A stretch of DNA of 29,552 nucleotides from Deferribacter abyssi (GTDB taxonomy: Bacteria; Chrysiogenota; Deferribacteres; Deferribacterales; Deferribacteraceae): positions 1 to 29,552 of the forward strand of contig NZ_JAQNCS010000022.1 in NCBI RefSeq assembly GCF_049472655.1. The letters are read 5' to 3'. Under the pieces are notes generated by a model. The model worked only from the letters and a program-made list of their open reading frames with translations. It was not told the origin of the DNA and ran no database searches. Both the position numbers and the translations under genes were made by a program. This document shows, piece by piece, positions 1 to 7,715 of the stretch (positions within the stretch are counted from its first letter, which is position 1; each line of letters starts with the position of its first letter).

Positions 1-34
1 CGATTTTAGGAGTCTATATTACGAATAAAAAACT

Positions 35-910
35 TTAAACTCTATGTGTTTTAAATTTAACTTCCAAATACCTAGTTATATGTGATAAAATTGCATTTAT
101 TACTAAATATATAAGAGTAATAACTATCCAGATTTCAAAAACCAAATAAGTGGATGCCATAAGCTCCATCCCCTGAAAAGTCAACTCAGGTATAGATATG
201 ACCGATAATATAGCAGAATCTTTTATAGTGGAAACCATTTGGCCTGTCAGTGGCGGTATTAATAGCGGTAATACCTGAGGAAACTCAATATATCTCAACC
301 GCTGTAATTTATTTAATCCTAAACTTTTAGATGCATCAATCTGACCTTTATCAACGGATTTTATAGCCCCTCTTACCATTTCAGTTATATACGCTCCTTC
401 ATATAAAGAAAGAGCAATTATTCCAACTAAAAAAACTGAAATTTTATCTTTCGGGACAAAAAAGAAATGAAGCAGAAAATTATACCTGTCATCTAAATTT
501 ATAAAAAAATCATCTAACCCCAGAGCATTTATTATTTGATCTCCTAAAAAATAATAAACTACAAAAATAACAACTATAGAAGGGATATTTCTTATAGATT
601 CCACATATAATATACTTATTAATCTGAAAAAAAGATTCTTTGAGCTCTTAAATATCCCCATAATAAATCCAAAAATTGTAGATAGTATTATGGAGTAAAT
701 ACTGATTTTTAATGTATTTAAGATACCAACGACTAACACATTAGCTTTAATTTGCCCCTCTTCCACCACAAAAAAATATTGAAAAACAGATCCCCACTGC
801 CACTGATAATCAAGATAATTATCTATTCTATGGAAAAAAAACCATATTAAAAATAATATCAAAATTGTTAAAAAAACATCAACTTTAGTAACATTTAGTT
901 TGTATTTCAT
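35..910 (-). CDS. Polar amino-acid ABC transporter permease (HisM/GlnP type)
   Basis: Inner-membrane permease subunit of a polar amino-acid uptake system. The 291 residues hold several hydrophobic segments (one near residues 11-27, more from about 57 on) and the EAA loop that contacts the ATPase, seen as DASKSLGLNKLQRLRYIEFP near residues 192-211. The N-terminal part resembles the second permease at 1739-2515 (both have a WQW motif followed by a similar first half), so the two are paralogues likely forming a heterodimer. It is the third gene of a minus-strand operon after the other permease and the binding protein, 31 nt from the latter. No Shine-Dalgarno sequence is visible before the ATG; the gap is mostly a perfect palindrome. 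The expected ATP-binding subunit is not in the window; only 34 bases remain to the left edge. Substrate cannot be told. Confidence 0.9.
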   Translation of the reverse strand: MKYKLNVTKVDVFLTILILFLIWFFFHRIDNYLDYQWQWGSVFQYFFVVEEGQIKANVLVVGILNTLKISIYSIILSTIFGFIMGIFKSSKNLFFRLISILYVESIRNIPSIVVIFVVYYFLGDQIINALGLDDFFINLDDRYNFLLHFFFVPKDKISVFLVGIIALSLYEGAYITEMVRGAIKSVDKGQIDASKSLGLNKLQRLRYIEFPQVLPLLIPPLTGQMVSTIKDSAILSVISIPELTFQGMELMASTYLVFEIWIVITLIYLVINAILSHITRYLEVKFKTHRV

Positions 911-918
911 TTTATATA

Positions 919-936
919 TTGTAAATTAATTTACAA
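919..936. repeat. 18-bp perfect palindrome between binding-protein and permease genes
   Basis: TTGTAAATTAATTTACAA is its own reverse complement. It fills the 31-nt gap between the stop of the binding-protein gene and the start of the second permease. A hairpin here could protect the upstream mRNA or lower expression of the downstream permease, a common way to keep binding proteins in excess. A protein-binding site is also possible. The palindrome is seen; the function is inference. Confidence 0.55.
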
Positions 937-941
937 ATTCA

Positions 942-1742
942 TCATTTAATCAACTTTTCCCAATCTCTTGTATAAAACCAATAATGCTTTTTCTCCTTCA
1001 AAAACCCTTCTGCTCTTACATATGTTATCCAACTATTTAAGAAGTTTAAAAAATCCAAATCCCCTTTCCTAATAGCAAAACCGATAGGCTCTTTAGTAAA
1101 AGTTTCTGTGACGGGTAAAAATAATTTATCAGAATGTTTTATTGCTTGAAATGCCGGCATTGGAGCTGAAGCTACAACAGCATGAGCTCTTCCTAAAAGA
1201 AGCTCTTGAATAGCCTGTGATTCGTCATCAAATAGTTTTATTGTTGCCTTAGGTATATATCTTCTAGCAGCCACTTCAGCAGTCGTACCTATACGAACAG
1301 CAATTATAACATCCTCTTTATTAAAATCTTCTAAAGAGCTAAATCCTTTTGCTTTACTTTTATTTGCAACAATTGACATTCCAGAATAATCATACGGAAT
1401 AGAAAAATTTACTTTTAAAGCTCTTTGTGGAGTAATACTCATACCTCCAATAATAATATCAAATTTACCTGTTAATAATGCTGGAATGATACCCGACCAT
1501 TTGGTCGGAATAAATTGAACTTTAACTCCCATATCTTTAGCCAAACGTCTCGCAACATCAATCTCAAAACCAATAAGCTTTCCATTCTTATCATACATCG
1601 CCCATGGAACAAATGTAGACATACCTACTTTTAGGACTCCTTTCTTCAATATTTTATCAAGAGTACCTTCTAACGCAAATAACCTGTTAAACATTAACAA
1701 AAATATAATTAACATCATACATGTCTTTTTAGAAAATTTCAT
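942..1742 (-). CDS. Polar amino-acid ABC transporter substrate-binding protein
   Basis: Periplasmic solute-binding protein of the SBP_bac_3 family, 266 residues. Residues 1-23 form a signal peptide (lysines, hydrophobic core, then FALEG), and the mature part opens with the family pattern of a short helix and KGVLKVGMSTFVPWAMYD. Further family signs are GFEIDVARRLAKDMGVKVQF near 58-77, GKFDIIIGGMSITPQRALKV near 92-111, and a late GFAIRKGD. The ATG overlaps the stop of the upstream permease by 4 nt (ATGA) and has a GGGGTGAT ribosome binding site inside that gene, so the two are coupled. No lipobox cysteine is seen in the signal, so it is probably a free periplasmic protein. Ligand unknown. Confidence 0.92.
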   Translation of the reverse strand: MKFSKKTCMMLIIFLLMFNRLFALEGTLDKILKKGVLKVGMSTFVPWAMYDKNGKLIGFEIDVARRLAKDMGVKVQFIPTKWSGIIPALLTGKFDIIIGGMSITPQRALKVNFSIPYDYSGMSIVANKSKAKGFSSLEDFNKEDVIIAVRIGTTAEVAARRYIPKATIKLFDDESQAIQELLLGRAHAVVASAPMPAFQAIKHSDKLFLPVTETFTKEPIGFAIRKGDLDFLNFLNSWITYVRAEGFLKEKKHYWFYTRDWEKLIK

Positions 1743-2515
1743 GCATCACCCCATTTCATTTTATAACTTAGCAGTTTTAATGTCATTGAAATTATAACAT
1801 TTATAATAAAATAAGTAAATGCTACTGTAAGCCAAATTTCGAAAGTCATAAATGTCTCAGAAATTGCTTTTTGTGCTTGCATTGTTAAGTCATAAACGGC
1901 TATAACACTCACTAATGCTGAATCTTTGATCAATGAAATAAAAATATTGGTTAGGGGTAATATAACCTTTTTGATTGCTTGCGGTATAATAATGTAATAC
2001 ATGGTTTTTGTTTTGTTTAATCCAAGGCTAAAAGACCCTTCCCATTGACCTTTATCTACGGACTCAATCCCAGCTCTAACTATTTCGCAAGCATAAGCAC
2101 CTTCAAAAAAACTCAATGCAATTACTGCTGACCAAAACCCGGAAATATTAAAAACTGGAGCAATTACAAAATAAAAAAAGAATATTTGGATTATTAAAGG
2201 AGTATTTCTAAATACTTCCACATAAAAATACCCCAAAAGTCTTGCAACAAAAGAGTTAACCACTCTAAAAATACCAAATGCAAAACCCAAAATACTAGTT
2301 AAAATAAAAGATAATAAAGAAATCTGAAACGTTACAAAAAGTCCTTTTAAAAATGGGCCTAAAATTATTTTACCATCATTAACTATTAGAAAAAATTTAA
2401 ATATGCGAAACCACTGCCAGTTATATCCTAAAGATGTAGCTCCTTGGAAGAGGAAAAAAAATAATAGGAAAAAGAAAATACCAAAAAAAACTAGCTCGAT
2501 AACTTTTTTTCTCAT
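1739..2515 (-). CDS. Polar amino-acid ABC transporter permease (first gene of operon)
   Basis: Membrane subunit of 258 residues with a leading transmembrane segment (about 8-25), further hydrophobic helices, and an EAA loop EGSFSLGLNKTKTMYYIIIP near 158-177. It shares with the permease at 35-910 the WQW motif, an extra N-terminal helix and the FEGAY motif before the EAA loop. First gene of the operon permease - binding protein - permease. The ribosome binding site is weak (a GG some 15 nt before the ATG). A TATAAT-like -10 on the minus strand is visible at 2630-2625 but its -35 is poor, so I do not call a promoter. Confidence 0.9.
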   Translation of the reverse strand: MRKKVIELVFFGIFFFLLFFFLFQGATSLGYNWQWFRIFKFFLIVNDGKIILGPFLKGLFVTFQISLLSFILTSILGFAFGIFRVVNSFVARLLGYFYVEVFRNTPLIIQIFFFYFVIAPVFNISGFWSAVIALSFFEGAYACEIVRAGIESVDKGQWEGSFSLGLNKTKTMYYIIIPQAIKKVILPLTNIFISLIKDSALVSVIAVYDLTMQAQKAISETFMTFEIWLTVAFTYFIINVIISMTLKLLSYKMKWGDA

Positions 2516-2667
2516 TTAATAGTAATATAACCAAAAATAGATAAAAATAAAAGTACTAAATTTATCATACGCATTACCTGTTTTGGTATTTTTAAATAAG
2601 GAAAATCTTTTTGGGAAATATTTTATTATACGTGTTTAATAGTAAATAATCAGCTATTGTCCTCAAG

Positions 2668-4197
2668 TCAGTGATTTCTATTTTTTACACTTAAATAATT
2701 AGCAAAAATCGCGTTGGCACAAATAGTTAGAAACTTTACCATATCACTGTCACTTCTTGATGTGATAACAATTGGTACTTTTGCACCAACAACTACATTT
2801 GCGACATCTGCACCCATTGTCATTGCCCAAGACTTATAAAGAAAGTTTCCAGCCTCAATATGTGGCACCACCAGAATATCGGCATTTCCAGCCACAGGAT
2901 TATCTTTTAACCCTTTCTTTTCTACTGCATCATAATACAATGCAAGATCATAAGAAAGTGGACCATAAACAATAGCATCGTCCCATTTTAATTTTGTCAA
3001 TTCCTGATCTAAAATTGTTGAAGGTATTTTTTCTGTTGGTATCTCATTTGCCTCAAGAAGAGCAACTTTTATATCAGAAATTCCGATAGCTTTTGCTACA
3101 TCTATGGCATTATTAATAATATCAACACTTAAATCTATTTTACCTTCAGGAAAAAGCTCTGTATTTATAGCAGGATCAGTGAGCAATATAAATTTTTCTC
3201 TATCATACAGCTCAAAAATACTTACAAGACTTAATCTCCGTCCAGAGGGAATACCGGTTTTCTTATTTAGTATTACTTTTAGCATTGAAGCGGTATTAAT
3301 ATTCCCTTTCATTATAAAATCAACTTCGCCTCTATTGATAAGCTCGATACCTTTTAGAGTACAATTTTGGAAGTAATTTTCGTTGTTATCAATATGTTCA
3401 TATATATAATGCTTTTGAAAAATAAGGTAATCACTAAGATTTTCTTCTAATGTTACTCTATCACCCACAAGAAATACTTTGTTTATAATCCCTTCCGCTA
3501 CCGCTTTATTGATAGCATCAATAGATGATTTATCTGGATTAATTACCACAATATTTTGAGGGGTTATTATTTTTGCAGCTTGTATTAAATCTTTCATTTT
3601 TTTACCTTTTGTTTTTAAAAGCATTGAAGTACCATAATATAATGCAGCAAAAATTTTAGATTTTTCAGTTATTGACTCAATCCTGTGTCTTAAAGATGAA
3701 TCAAAATAAATAGTATCACCTTCCGTTAAAAAGTACTCTTTTCCATCAATAATCATTTTAATTTTTCCTTCAACAACATAAATAAATTCTTCTCCATTGT
3801 GGACACTTTCATCAACTAAATAATCCTTTGTTTTATAAATATCTACAATAAAAGGTTCTATAGCTTTACCTGAATATTTTGGTGCAAGACTTTCATAAAT
3901 CAGATAATTTTTCCTTTTAACTACAACTCTTTCATTAGGTGTTGTTTTTACAATTTTCTTTTTTTCATAAGACTCACCAAACAAGATTGTTGCAATGTCA
4001 ACATTAAAAAAAGCAGATAATTTTAGAAGTTGAGAAACCGATGGCTGAAGTTTATTTGTTAAAATATTATCTACTTCTTTTTCACTGATACTTAATAATT
4101 TCGCAAGTTCTGACTTATCTATACCTTTATTTACTAAAATTTTCTTAATATTTTTCCCTATATTATCATAGTCGTCTTTACTCATATATCTTGGCAT
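2668..4197 (-). CDS. ptb: XRE-cupin regulator fused to phosphate butyryltransferase
   Basis: One ORF of 509 residues with three parts. Residues 12-70 are an XRE helix-turn-helix (SELAKLLSISEKEVDNIL). Residues about 98-190 are a cupin (EEFIYVVEGKIKMIIDGKEY, then GDTIYFDSSLRHRI). Residues 201-509 are a complete phosphate butyryl/acetyltransferase-family enzyme (MKGNINTASMLKVILNKKTG, LLTDPAINTELFP, VYGPLSYDLAL, NADILVVPHIEAGN). The enzyme converts an acyl-CoA and phosphate to acyl phosphate, feeding the butyrate kinase upstream. The ATG at 4197 lies inside the buk 3' end (20-nt overlap) with AAGGGGAAG before it, which supports this start. Free-standing Ptb proteins are about 300 residues and begin where M201 stands here, so nothing of the enzyme is lost. 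A run of seven A sits at the junction; see the separate entry. Ptb function is near certain; that the fusion is real is not. Confidence 0.88.
   Translation of the reverse strand: MPRYMSKDDYDNIGKNIKKILVNKGIDKSELAKLLSISEKEVDNILTNKLQPSVSQLLKLSAFFNVDIATILFGESYEKKKIVKTTPNERVVVKRKNYLIYESLAPKYSGKAIEPFIVDIYKTKDYLVDESVHNGEEFIYVVEGKIKMIIDGKEYFLTEGDTIYFDSSLRHRIESITEKSKIFAALYYGTSMLLKTKGKKMKDLIQAAKIITPQNIVVINPDKSSIDAINKAVAEGIINKVFLVGDRVTLEENLSDYLIFQKHYIYEHIDNNENYFQNCTLKGIELINRGEVDFIMKGNINTASMLKVILNKKTGIPSGRRLSLVSIFELYDREKFILLTDPAINTELFPEGKIDLSVDIINNAIDVAKAIGISDIKVALLEANEIPTEKIPSTILDQELTKLKWDDAIVYGPLSYDLALYYDAVEKKGLKDNPVAGNADILVVPHIEAGNFLYKSWAMTMGADVANVVVGAKVPIVITSRSDSDMVKFLTICANAIFANYLSVKNRNH
3594..3613 (-). 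other. A7 tract and internal ribosome binding site at the XRE-cupin/Ptb junction
   Basis: On the minus strand the junction reads AAAAGGTAAAAAAATGAAAG. AAAAGG is a fair ribosome binding site seven bases before ATG codon 201 (3597-3595), where a normal Ptb begins. With six A instead of seven, the upstream frame would read GGT AAA AAA TGA and stop in a TGA overlapping the ATG as ATGA, the usual layout of two coupled genes. The site may therefore be a slippage or frameshift point, a recent one-base fusion, or a sequence error. The bases are seen; the choice between these is open. Confidence 0.6.
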
Positions 4198-5242
4198 TAT
4201 CTTCCCCTTTTAAAACCCTTATAGCACCATTTATTAATGCTTCAATTTCATATTCTCCAGGAACTACGTATATTTCTGACATAAAACCAACATAATTTTT
4301 TATTTTTTCCACAATAAGTTTACTATTTGCTAACCCCCCAGTAAGAACAATTCCATCAATTTTTCCTTTAGCTGCAGCAAACAACCCACCAATTTCCTTA
4401 GAAATATTATACACAAAAGCATCCAAAACCTTTTTCGCCTTATTATCACCATATCTAATCATATTTTCTACTTCAATCATATCTTTTGTTTTTAAATGTG
4501 AATAAAATCCAGATGACTTTATGATTATTTTTAAAAAGTCATCTGGGGTAATATTTTCGTTTTTTAAATATTCAACAATACCATCCACAGGCAGTGTCCC
4601 AGCCCTTTCAATAGCAAAAGGACCGTCACCATCAAGACCATTATTTACATCAACTACTTTTCCATAATAGTGGAGCCCTATAGTTATACCTCCACCCATA
4701 TGAGCTACAATTAATATAGAATCATCGTAATTTTTTCTTAATTTTTCTTTTGCAATATATCTTGCCACTTCTTTATGATTCAATGCATGGAATTTACTTT
4801 TTCTTGTTATTGAACTTACTCCAGTAATTTTTGCTATATCCCACATTTCGTCAATAATTGGTGGATCCACTATAAAAGCTGGACAATTATATATGTTTGA
4901 AAATTCACTTGCTAAAATTCCACCTAAGTTTGCAGGATGTTCACCATTTATGCCATTCTTTAAATCTTCAATCAGTTTTTCATTAACTATATACACTCCA
5001 CCTTCTATATTCTTTACTAATCCACCTCGAGCAACAATAGCATCAAAGTTTATATCTTCAAATGTACTTTCTTTTAAGTATCTTTTAATATGATCAAATC
5101 TGAAATCCTTTTGTTCTATGACATTCTTTAATTTTAAGAAATTTTCATCTAAATGTTCTACTTTTGATCTATATATCTTTCCATCAAAATATATACCTAT
5201 TTTTGTAGATGTAGAACCTGGATCAATTGCTAAAATATTCAT
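4178..5242 (-). CDS. buk: Butyrate kinase
   Basis: Cytoplasmic kinase of the acetokinase family, 354 residues, the usual length for Buk. It transfers phosphate from butyryl phosphate (or a branched-chain acyl phosphate) to ADP, giving the acid and ATP. The ASKHA phosphate-1 loop is DPGSTSTKIGIYFDGK at residues 7-22; later come VARGG near 70, HPANLGGILA near 101-110, VAHMGGGITIGLH near 183-195, DGDGPFAIERAGTLP near 207-221 and VLTGGLANS near 306-314. An AAGGAG ribosome binding site stands 5 nt before the ATG. It precedes and overlaps the XRE-cupin-Ptb ORF, so the pair forms one acyl-CoA to acid plus ATP module. Without butyrate-forming genes nearby, branched-chain acyl-CoAs from amino-acid oxidation are as likely a substrate. 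Confidence 0.93.
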   Translation of the reverse strand: MNILAIDPGSTSTKIGIYFDGKIYRSKVEHLDENFLKLKNVIEQKDFRFDHIKRYLKESTFEDINFDAIVARGGLVKNIEGGVYIVNEKLIEDLKNGINGEHPANLGGILASEFSNIYNCPAFIVDPPIIDEMWDIAKITGVSSITRKSKFHALNHKEVARYIAKEKLRKNYDDSILIVAHMGGGITIGLHYYGKVVDVNNGLDGDGPFAIERAGTLPVDGIVEYLKNENITPDDFLKIIIKSSGFYSHLKTKDMIEVENMIRYGDNKAKKVLDAFVYNISKEIGGLFAAAKGKIDGIVLTGGLANSKLIVEKIKNYVGFMSEIYVVPGEYEIEALINGAIRVLKGEDNAKIYE

Positions 5243-5313
5243 AAAAGCTCCTTAGGTTTAATTACATTATATATAAAAAAACTAAATCTTTATCGTACTG
5301 ATACTTTTATTAT

Positions 5314-5332
5314 AAAAACTTTATAAGTTTTT
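5314..5332 (-). terminator. Weak AT-rich hairpin after pyk
   Basis: AAAAACTT and AAGTTTTT form an 8-bp stem around a 3-base loop, starting 9 nt after the pyk stop on the minus strand. The stem has a single G-C pair and no clean T run follows, so termination would be weak. It is the only hairpin I see between pyk and buk. Confidence 0.3.
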
Positions 5333-5340
5333 TGATAAAA

Positions 5341-6762
5341 TCACTTTAAAAAATAATCATAATCATCTTTTCTTATTGTTCTTATCATATTTGTTGTTCC
5401 AGGAACACCAGCAGGATAGCCTATAGTTGCAATAAATACGTTATCAGGTTGAAAAGTTTTAGAGGTTGCTTTTAAAAATTCCACTAGTAATTCATCTGCA
5501 TTATCAGTATCTTTACTGATCATATAGTTTGTTACACCCCAACAGATAGCTAATTGTCTTAACACTTTCTCATTAGTAGCTACAGCATAGATTGGACATT
5601 TTGGCCTTGCTATTGATACCCTTCTTACACTTGCACCACTTTTTGTAAAGACTACAATACCGTTTGCTTTTAATTCTTTAGCCAATTTAACCGCTGTTTG
5701 AGCAATTGCACTACTAATTTTTCTATGATTAGTCAAATCATTAAATTTGTAAAAAGGGTAAATTTTCTCTGTTTCTTCTATGGTTTTTACCATAACATTT
5801 ACTGCATCTATAGGAAAATTACCAATAGTGGTTTCATCTGAAAGCATTACTGCATCGGTACCATCAAGTACTGCATTTGCAATATCTGATACTTCAGCTC
5901 TAGTTGGTCTAGAATGCTTAATCATAGATGTTAACATCTGTGTAGCTGTTATTACAGGCTTTGCAGCTTCATTCGCCTTTTTTATTATCATCTTTTGAAC
6001 TATTGGTACTCTTTCCATATCTATTTCAATGCCTAGATCACCTCTCGCAACCATTACTCCATCACTAACTTCTATAATCTCATCAATATTAGTAATAGCC
6101 TCATTTTTTTCTATTTTTGCAAAAAGCGGTACATCCCCTCCATTCTCTTTAATAATTTTTTTTGCAAGTAGAACATCATGTTTTGTTCTAACAAAAGATA
6201 ATGCTACTATATCAAATCCTGCTTTTATTCCAAATTCAATATCTTTTTTATCTTTATCCGTAAGGGCAGATAAGTTTAAATCCACATTTGGTAAATTAAG
6301 CCCTTTTCTTGACGAAATAATACCAGCAGATAGAATTTCAGAAACTATATAATCTTCTCCTTTTTCTAACACTCTAAGCTTAACGGTTCCATCTGCAATA
6401 TAAAAATAATCATCAACTTTAATAGTTTCAAAAACTTCTTTAACAGGCAATGGTATAGTTTTTCCTTCACCAACAAAGTTACCATACACTATTTTTACTA
6501 CATCCCCTATTCTCACAGGTATAGGTTCTTTTATCTCACCTAGTCTTAATTTTGGTCCAGATAAATCCATAAGGGTAGCAATATATGTATTTTTCTGTTT
6601 AGAAATACTCCTAATCATTTTCAACAACTTTAAATGTTTTTCATAGTTTCCATGTGAAAAATTAAATCTAAAAACATCAACTCCAACTTCTATTAATGTC
6701 TCAATAATTTCTGGTTTTTCTGTGGATGGTCCTACTGTGGCAACAATTTTTGTTTTCTTCAT
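5341..6762 (-). CDS. pyk: Pyruvate kinase
   Basis: Glycolytic enzyme converting phosphoenolpyruvate and ADP to pyruvate and ATP. At 473 residues it has the common bacterial length. Clear marks in order: KIVATVGPSTEKPE at 5-18, the FRFNFSHG nucleotide/K+ site at 32-39, the B-domain from about 70 to 165, SFVRTKHDV near 190, the catalytic lysine region LFAKIEKNEA near 213-222, the signature VMVARGDLGIEI near 236-247 and ITATQMLTSM near 272-281; the C-terminal domain has VVFTKSGASVRRVS. The GGGAGT ribosome binding site is 4 nt before the ATG. It is transcribed from its own promoter (6793-6821) and is followed by the buk/ptb genes on the same strand after a 98-nt gap. Confidence 0.97.
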   Translation of the reverse strand: MKKTKIVATVGPSTEKPEIIETLIEVGVDVFRFNFSHGNYEKHLKLLKMIRSISKQKNTYIATLMDLSGPKLRLGEIKEPIPVRIGDVVKIVYGNFVGEGKTIPLPVKEVFETIKVDDYFYIADGTVKLRVLEKGEDYIVSEILSAGIISSRKGLNLPNVDLNLSALTDKDKKDIEFGIKAGFDIVALSFVRTKHDVLLAKKIIKENGGDVPLFAKIEKNEAITNIDEIIEVSDGVMVARGDLGIEIDMERVPIVQKMIIKKANEAAKPVITATQMLTSMIKHSRPTRAEVSDIANAVLDGTDAVMLSDETTIGNFPIDAVNVMVKTIEETEKIYPFYKFNDLTNHRKISSAIAQTAVKLAKELKANGIVVFTKSGASVRRVSIARPKCPIYAVATNEKVLRQLAICWGVTNYMISKDTDNADELLVEFLKATSKTFQPDNVFIATIGYPAGVPGTTNMIRTIRKDDYDYFLK

Positions 6763-6792
6763 TTTTACTCCCGAACACTCAGCTTTACTATA

Positions 6793-6821
6793 ATAATATA
6801 CTGAAAAGAGAGAGGTATCAA
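6793..6821 (-). promoter_or_regulatory. Sigma70-type promoter of pyk
   Basis: On the minus strand TTGATA (6821-6816), a 17-base spacer and TATTAT (6798-6793) match the consensus in 10 of 12 positions. Transcription would start near 6786, giving a short leader of about 24 nt that contains the ribosome binding site of pyk. Confidence 0.65.
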
Positions 6822-6829
6822 TGAAAAAC

Positions 6830-7119
6830 TAGGCTAAACTAGTTTCCACATAAAATGCAGCAACTAGTTAATAATAAACAATTTATAATTATTTTCTCAA
6901 AGAAAATCCTCTATTTTTAAACACTTTAAAAGAATATATAAGAAAGTATACGCTTTTACTTCCCCAAAATTAAATCCTTTATTCGTTTATGTTCTAGCAA
7001 TGAAGAAAATAACATTGTCACCATGTAGTGCATAAGCAGAAACTTCTTGTTTTTCATAAACTATACACTGAAAACTTTCTTAAAGAACTATTTTCCACTA
7101 GTCGTGAATACTATATAAT
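6830..7119. other. Gene-free spacer, possibly holding decayed coding sequence
   Basis: About 290 bases between the pyk promoter and the terminator of the fmdB operon. No RNA gene or convincing ORF is visible. On the minus strand, one frame between about 7075 and 6900 reads a peptide-like stretch (for example AYALHGDNVIFFIART) interrupted by a single TAA and then continuing (TNKGFNFGEVKAYTFL). This could be a remnant of a lost gene or chance; I do not recognise it. Three ACTAGT-containing words occur in the spacer, near 6837-6842, 6874-6880 and 7098-7103. Confidence 0.3.
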
Positions 7120-7146
7120 AAAAAATGCCCCAATTAGGGGCATTTT
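7120..7146 (-). terminator. Rho-independent terminator of the trxA-fmdB operon
   Basis: AAAATGCCCC (7122-7131) pairs with GGGGCATTTT (7137-7146) around the loop AATTA, a perfect 10-bp stem, followed on the minus strand by a run of six T. It lies 33 nt after the fmdB stop. The A run on the other side would also allow it to act on plus-strand transcripts. Confidence 0.88.
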
Positions 7147-7171
7147 CATATGCGTCAGCCTGACGCATATG
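7147..7171. repeat. Perfect 12-bp inverted repeat next to terminator
   Basis: CATATGCGTCAG (7147-7158), one central C, then CTGACGCATATG (7160-7171). It begins 7 nt after the fmdB stop and abuts the terminator stem with no base between. It is more GC-rich than its surroundings. It may be a second stem-loop protecting the 3' end, or a two-fold symmetric protein-binding or insertion site. Confidence 0.7.
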
Positions 7172-7178
7172 ATTAAGC

Positions 7179-7370
7179 TCAGCTAAACCCACTTGGGCCA
7201 CCACTACATGATGACCCACCACTACCACCAGAGATTGATGAAATTGTTGATATCAGTTTCTCAACATTTTTACTTTTGCAGTGCGGACATTCTACTTCAT
7301 CGTTAAGCCTAAAAACAAGTTTTGTAAATTCTTTTCCACATTCTTTACATCTGTACTCATATATTGGCAT
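7179..7370 (-). CDS. FmdB-family zinc-ribbon protein
   Basis: Small regulatory-type protein of 63 residues opening with MPIYEYRCKECGKEF, the hallmark of the FmdB/putative regulatory zinc-ribbon family. Two CxxC pairs (C8/C11 and C28/C31) should bind one zinc. The tail is rich in glycine and serine with one further Cys (GGSGGSSCSGGPSGFS), also usual for this family. A GAGGTGG ribosome binding site precedes the ATG. It lies 14 nt after trxA and ends in the strong terminator. The biochemical role of the family is not settled. Confidence 0.9.
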   Translation of the reverse strand: MPIYEYRCKECGKEFTKLVFRLNDEVECPHCKSKNVEKLISTISSISGGSGGSSCSGGPSGFS

Positions 7371-7384
7371 ATAGTGCCACCTCT

Positions 7385-7702
7385 TTATAAATATTTATTT
7401 AATGCATCAATATATACACCTTTTGGTTGAACTCCTATGAACTGCTCTACAACTTTACCATCTTTAAATATCATAACAGTCGGAATACTCATAATACCAT
7501 ATCTTGCAGCAAGACCTTGGTTCTCATCAACATTCACCTTACCAACTTTAACCTTACCTTCTAATTCAGTAGCAAGTTGGTCTATTGTAGGTGCAAGCAT
7601 CTTACATGGTCCACACCAAACTGCCCAAAAATCCACCAAAACTGGAATATCACTTTCCAATACCTCTTTTTGGAAATTTTCTTCTGTAAAATTCAAAGCC
7701 AT
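7385..7702 (-). CDS. trxA: Thioredoxin
   Basis: Cytoplasmic thiol-disulfide reductant, 105 residues, standard length. The redox motif WCGPC is at 29-33, the buried Asp of DFWA at 24, and the cis-proline loop SIPTVMIF near 73-80; GKVNVDENQGLAARYGI is also typical. AAGGAGG stands 7 nt before the ATG, the strongest ribosome binding site in the cluster. It lies 13 nt after the DUF2400 gene and 14 nt before fmdB, so the three are probably one transcript. Confidence 0.97.
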   Translation of the reverse strand: MALNFTEENFQKEVLESDIPVLVDFWAVWCGPCKMLAPTIDQLATELEGKVKVGKVNVDENQGLAARYGIMSIPTVMIFKDGKVVEQFIGVQPKGVYIDALNKYL

Positions 7703-7715
7703 ATTTTAACCTCCT

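Noticed and set aside
2569..2591. Hairpin TACC/GGTA after the ptb gene as a terminator
   Set aside because: The stem has only four base pairs and its T run is on the wrong strand for the upstream gene.
2772..2975. Plus-strand ORFs inside ptb, buk, pyk, mreB and other genes
   Set aside because: All lie opposite or out of frame with clear genes, have no ribosome binding site and no family features.
6880..6900. PerR-box-like TTATAATTATTTTCT in the spacer upstream of pyk
   Set aside because: Only one half matches well, and A/T-only words of this kind are expected by chance in such AT-rich DNA.
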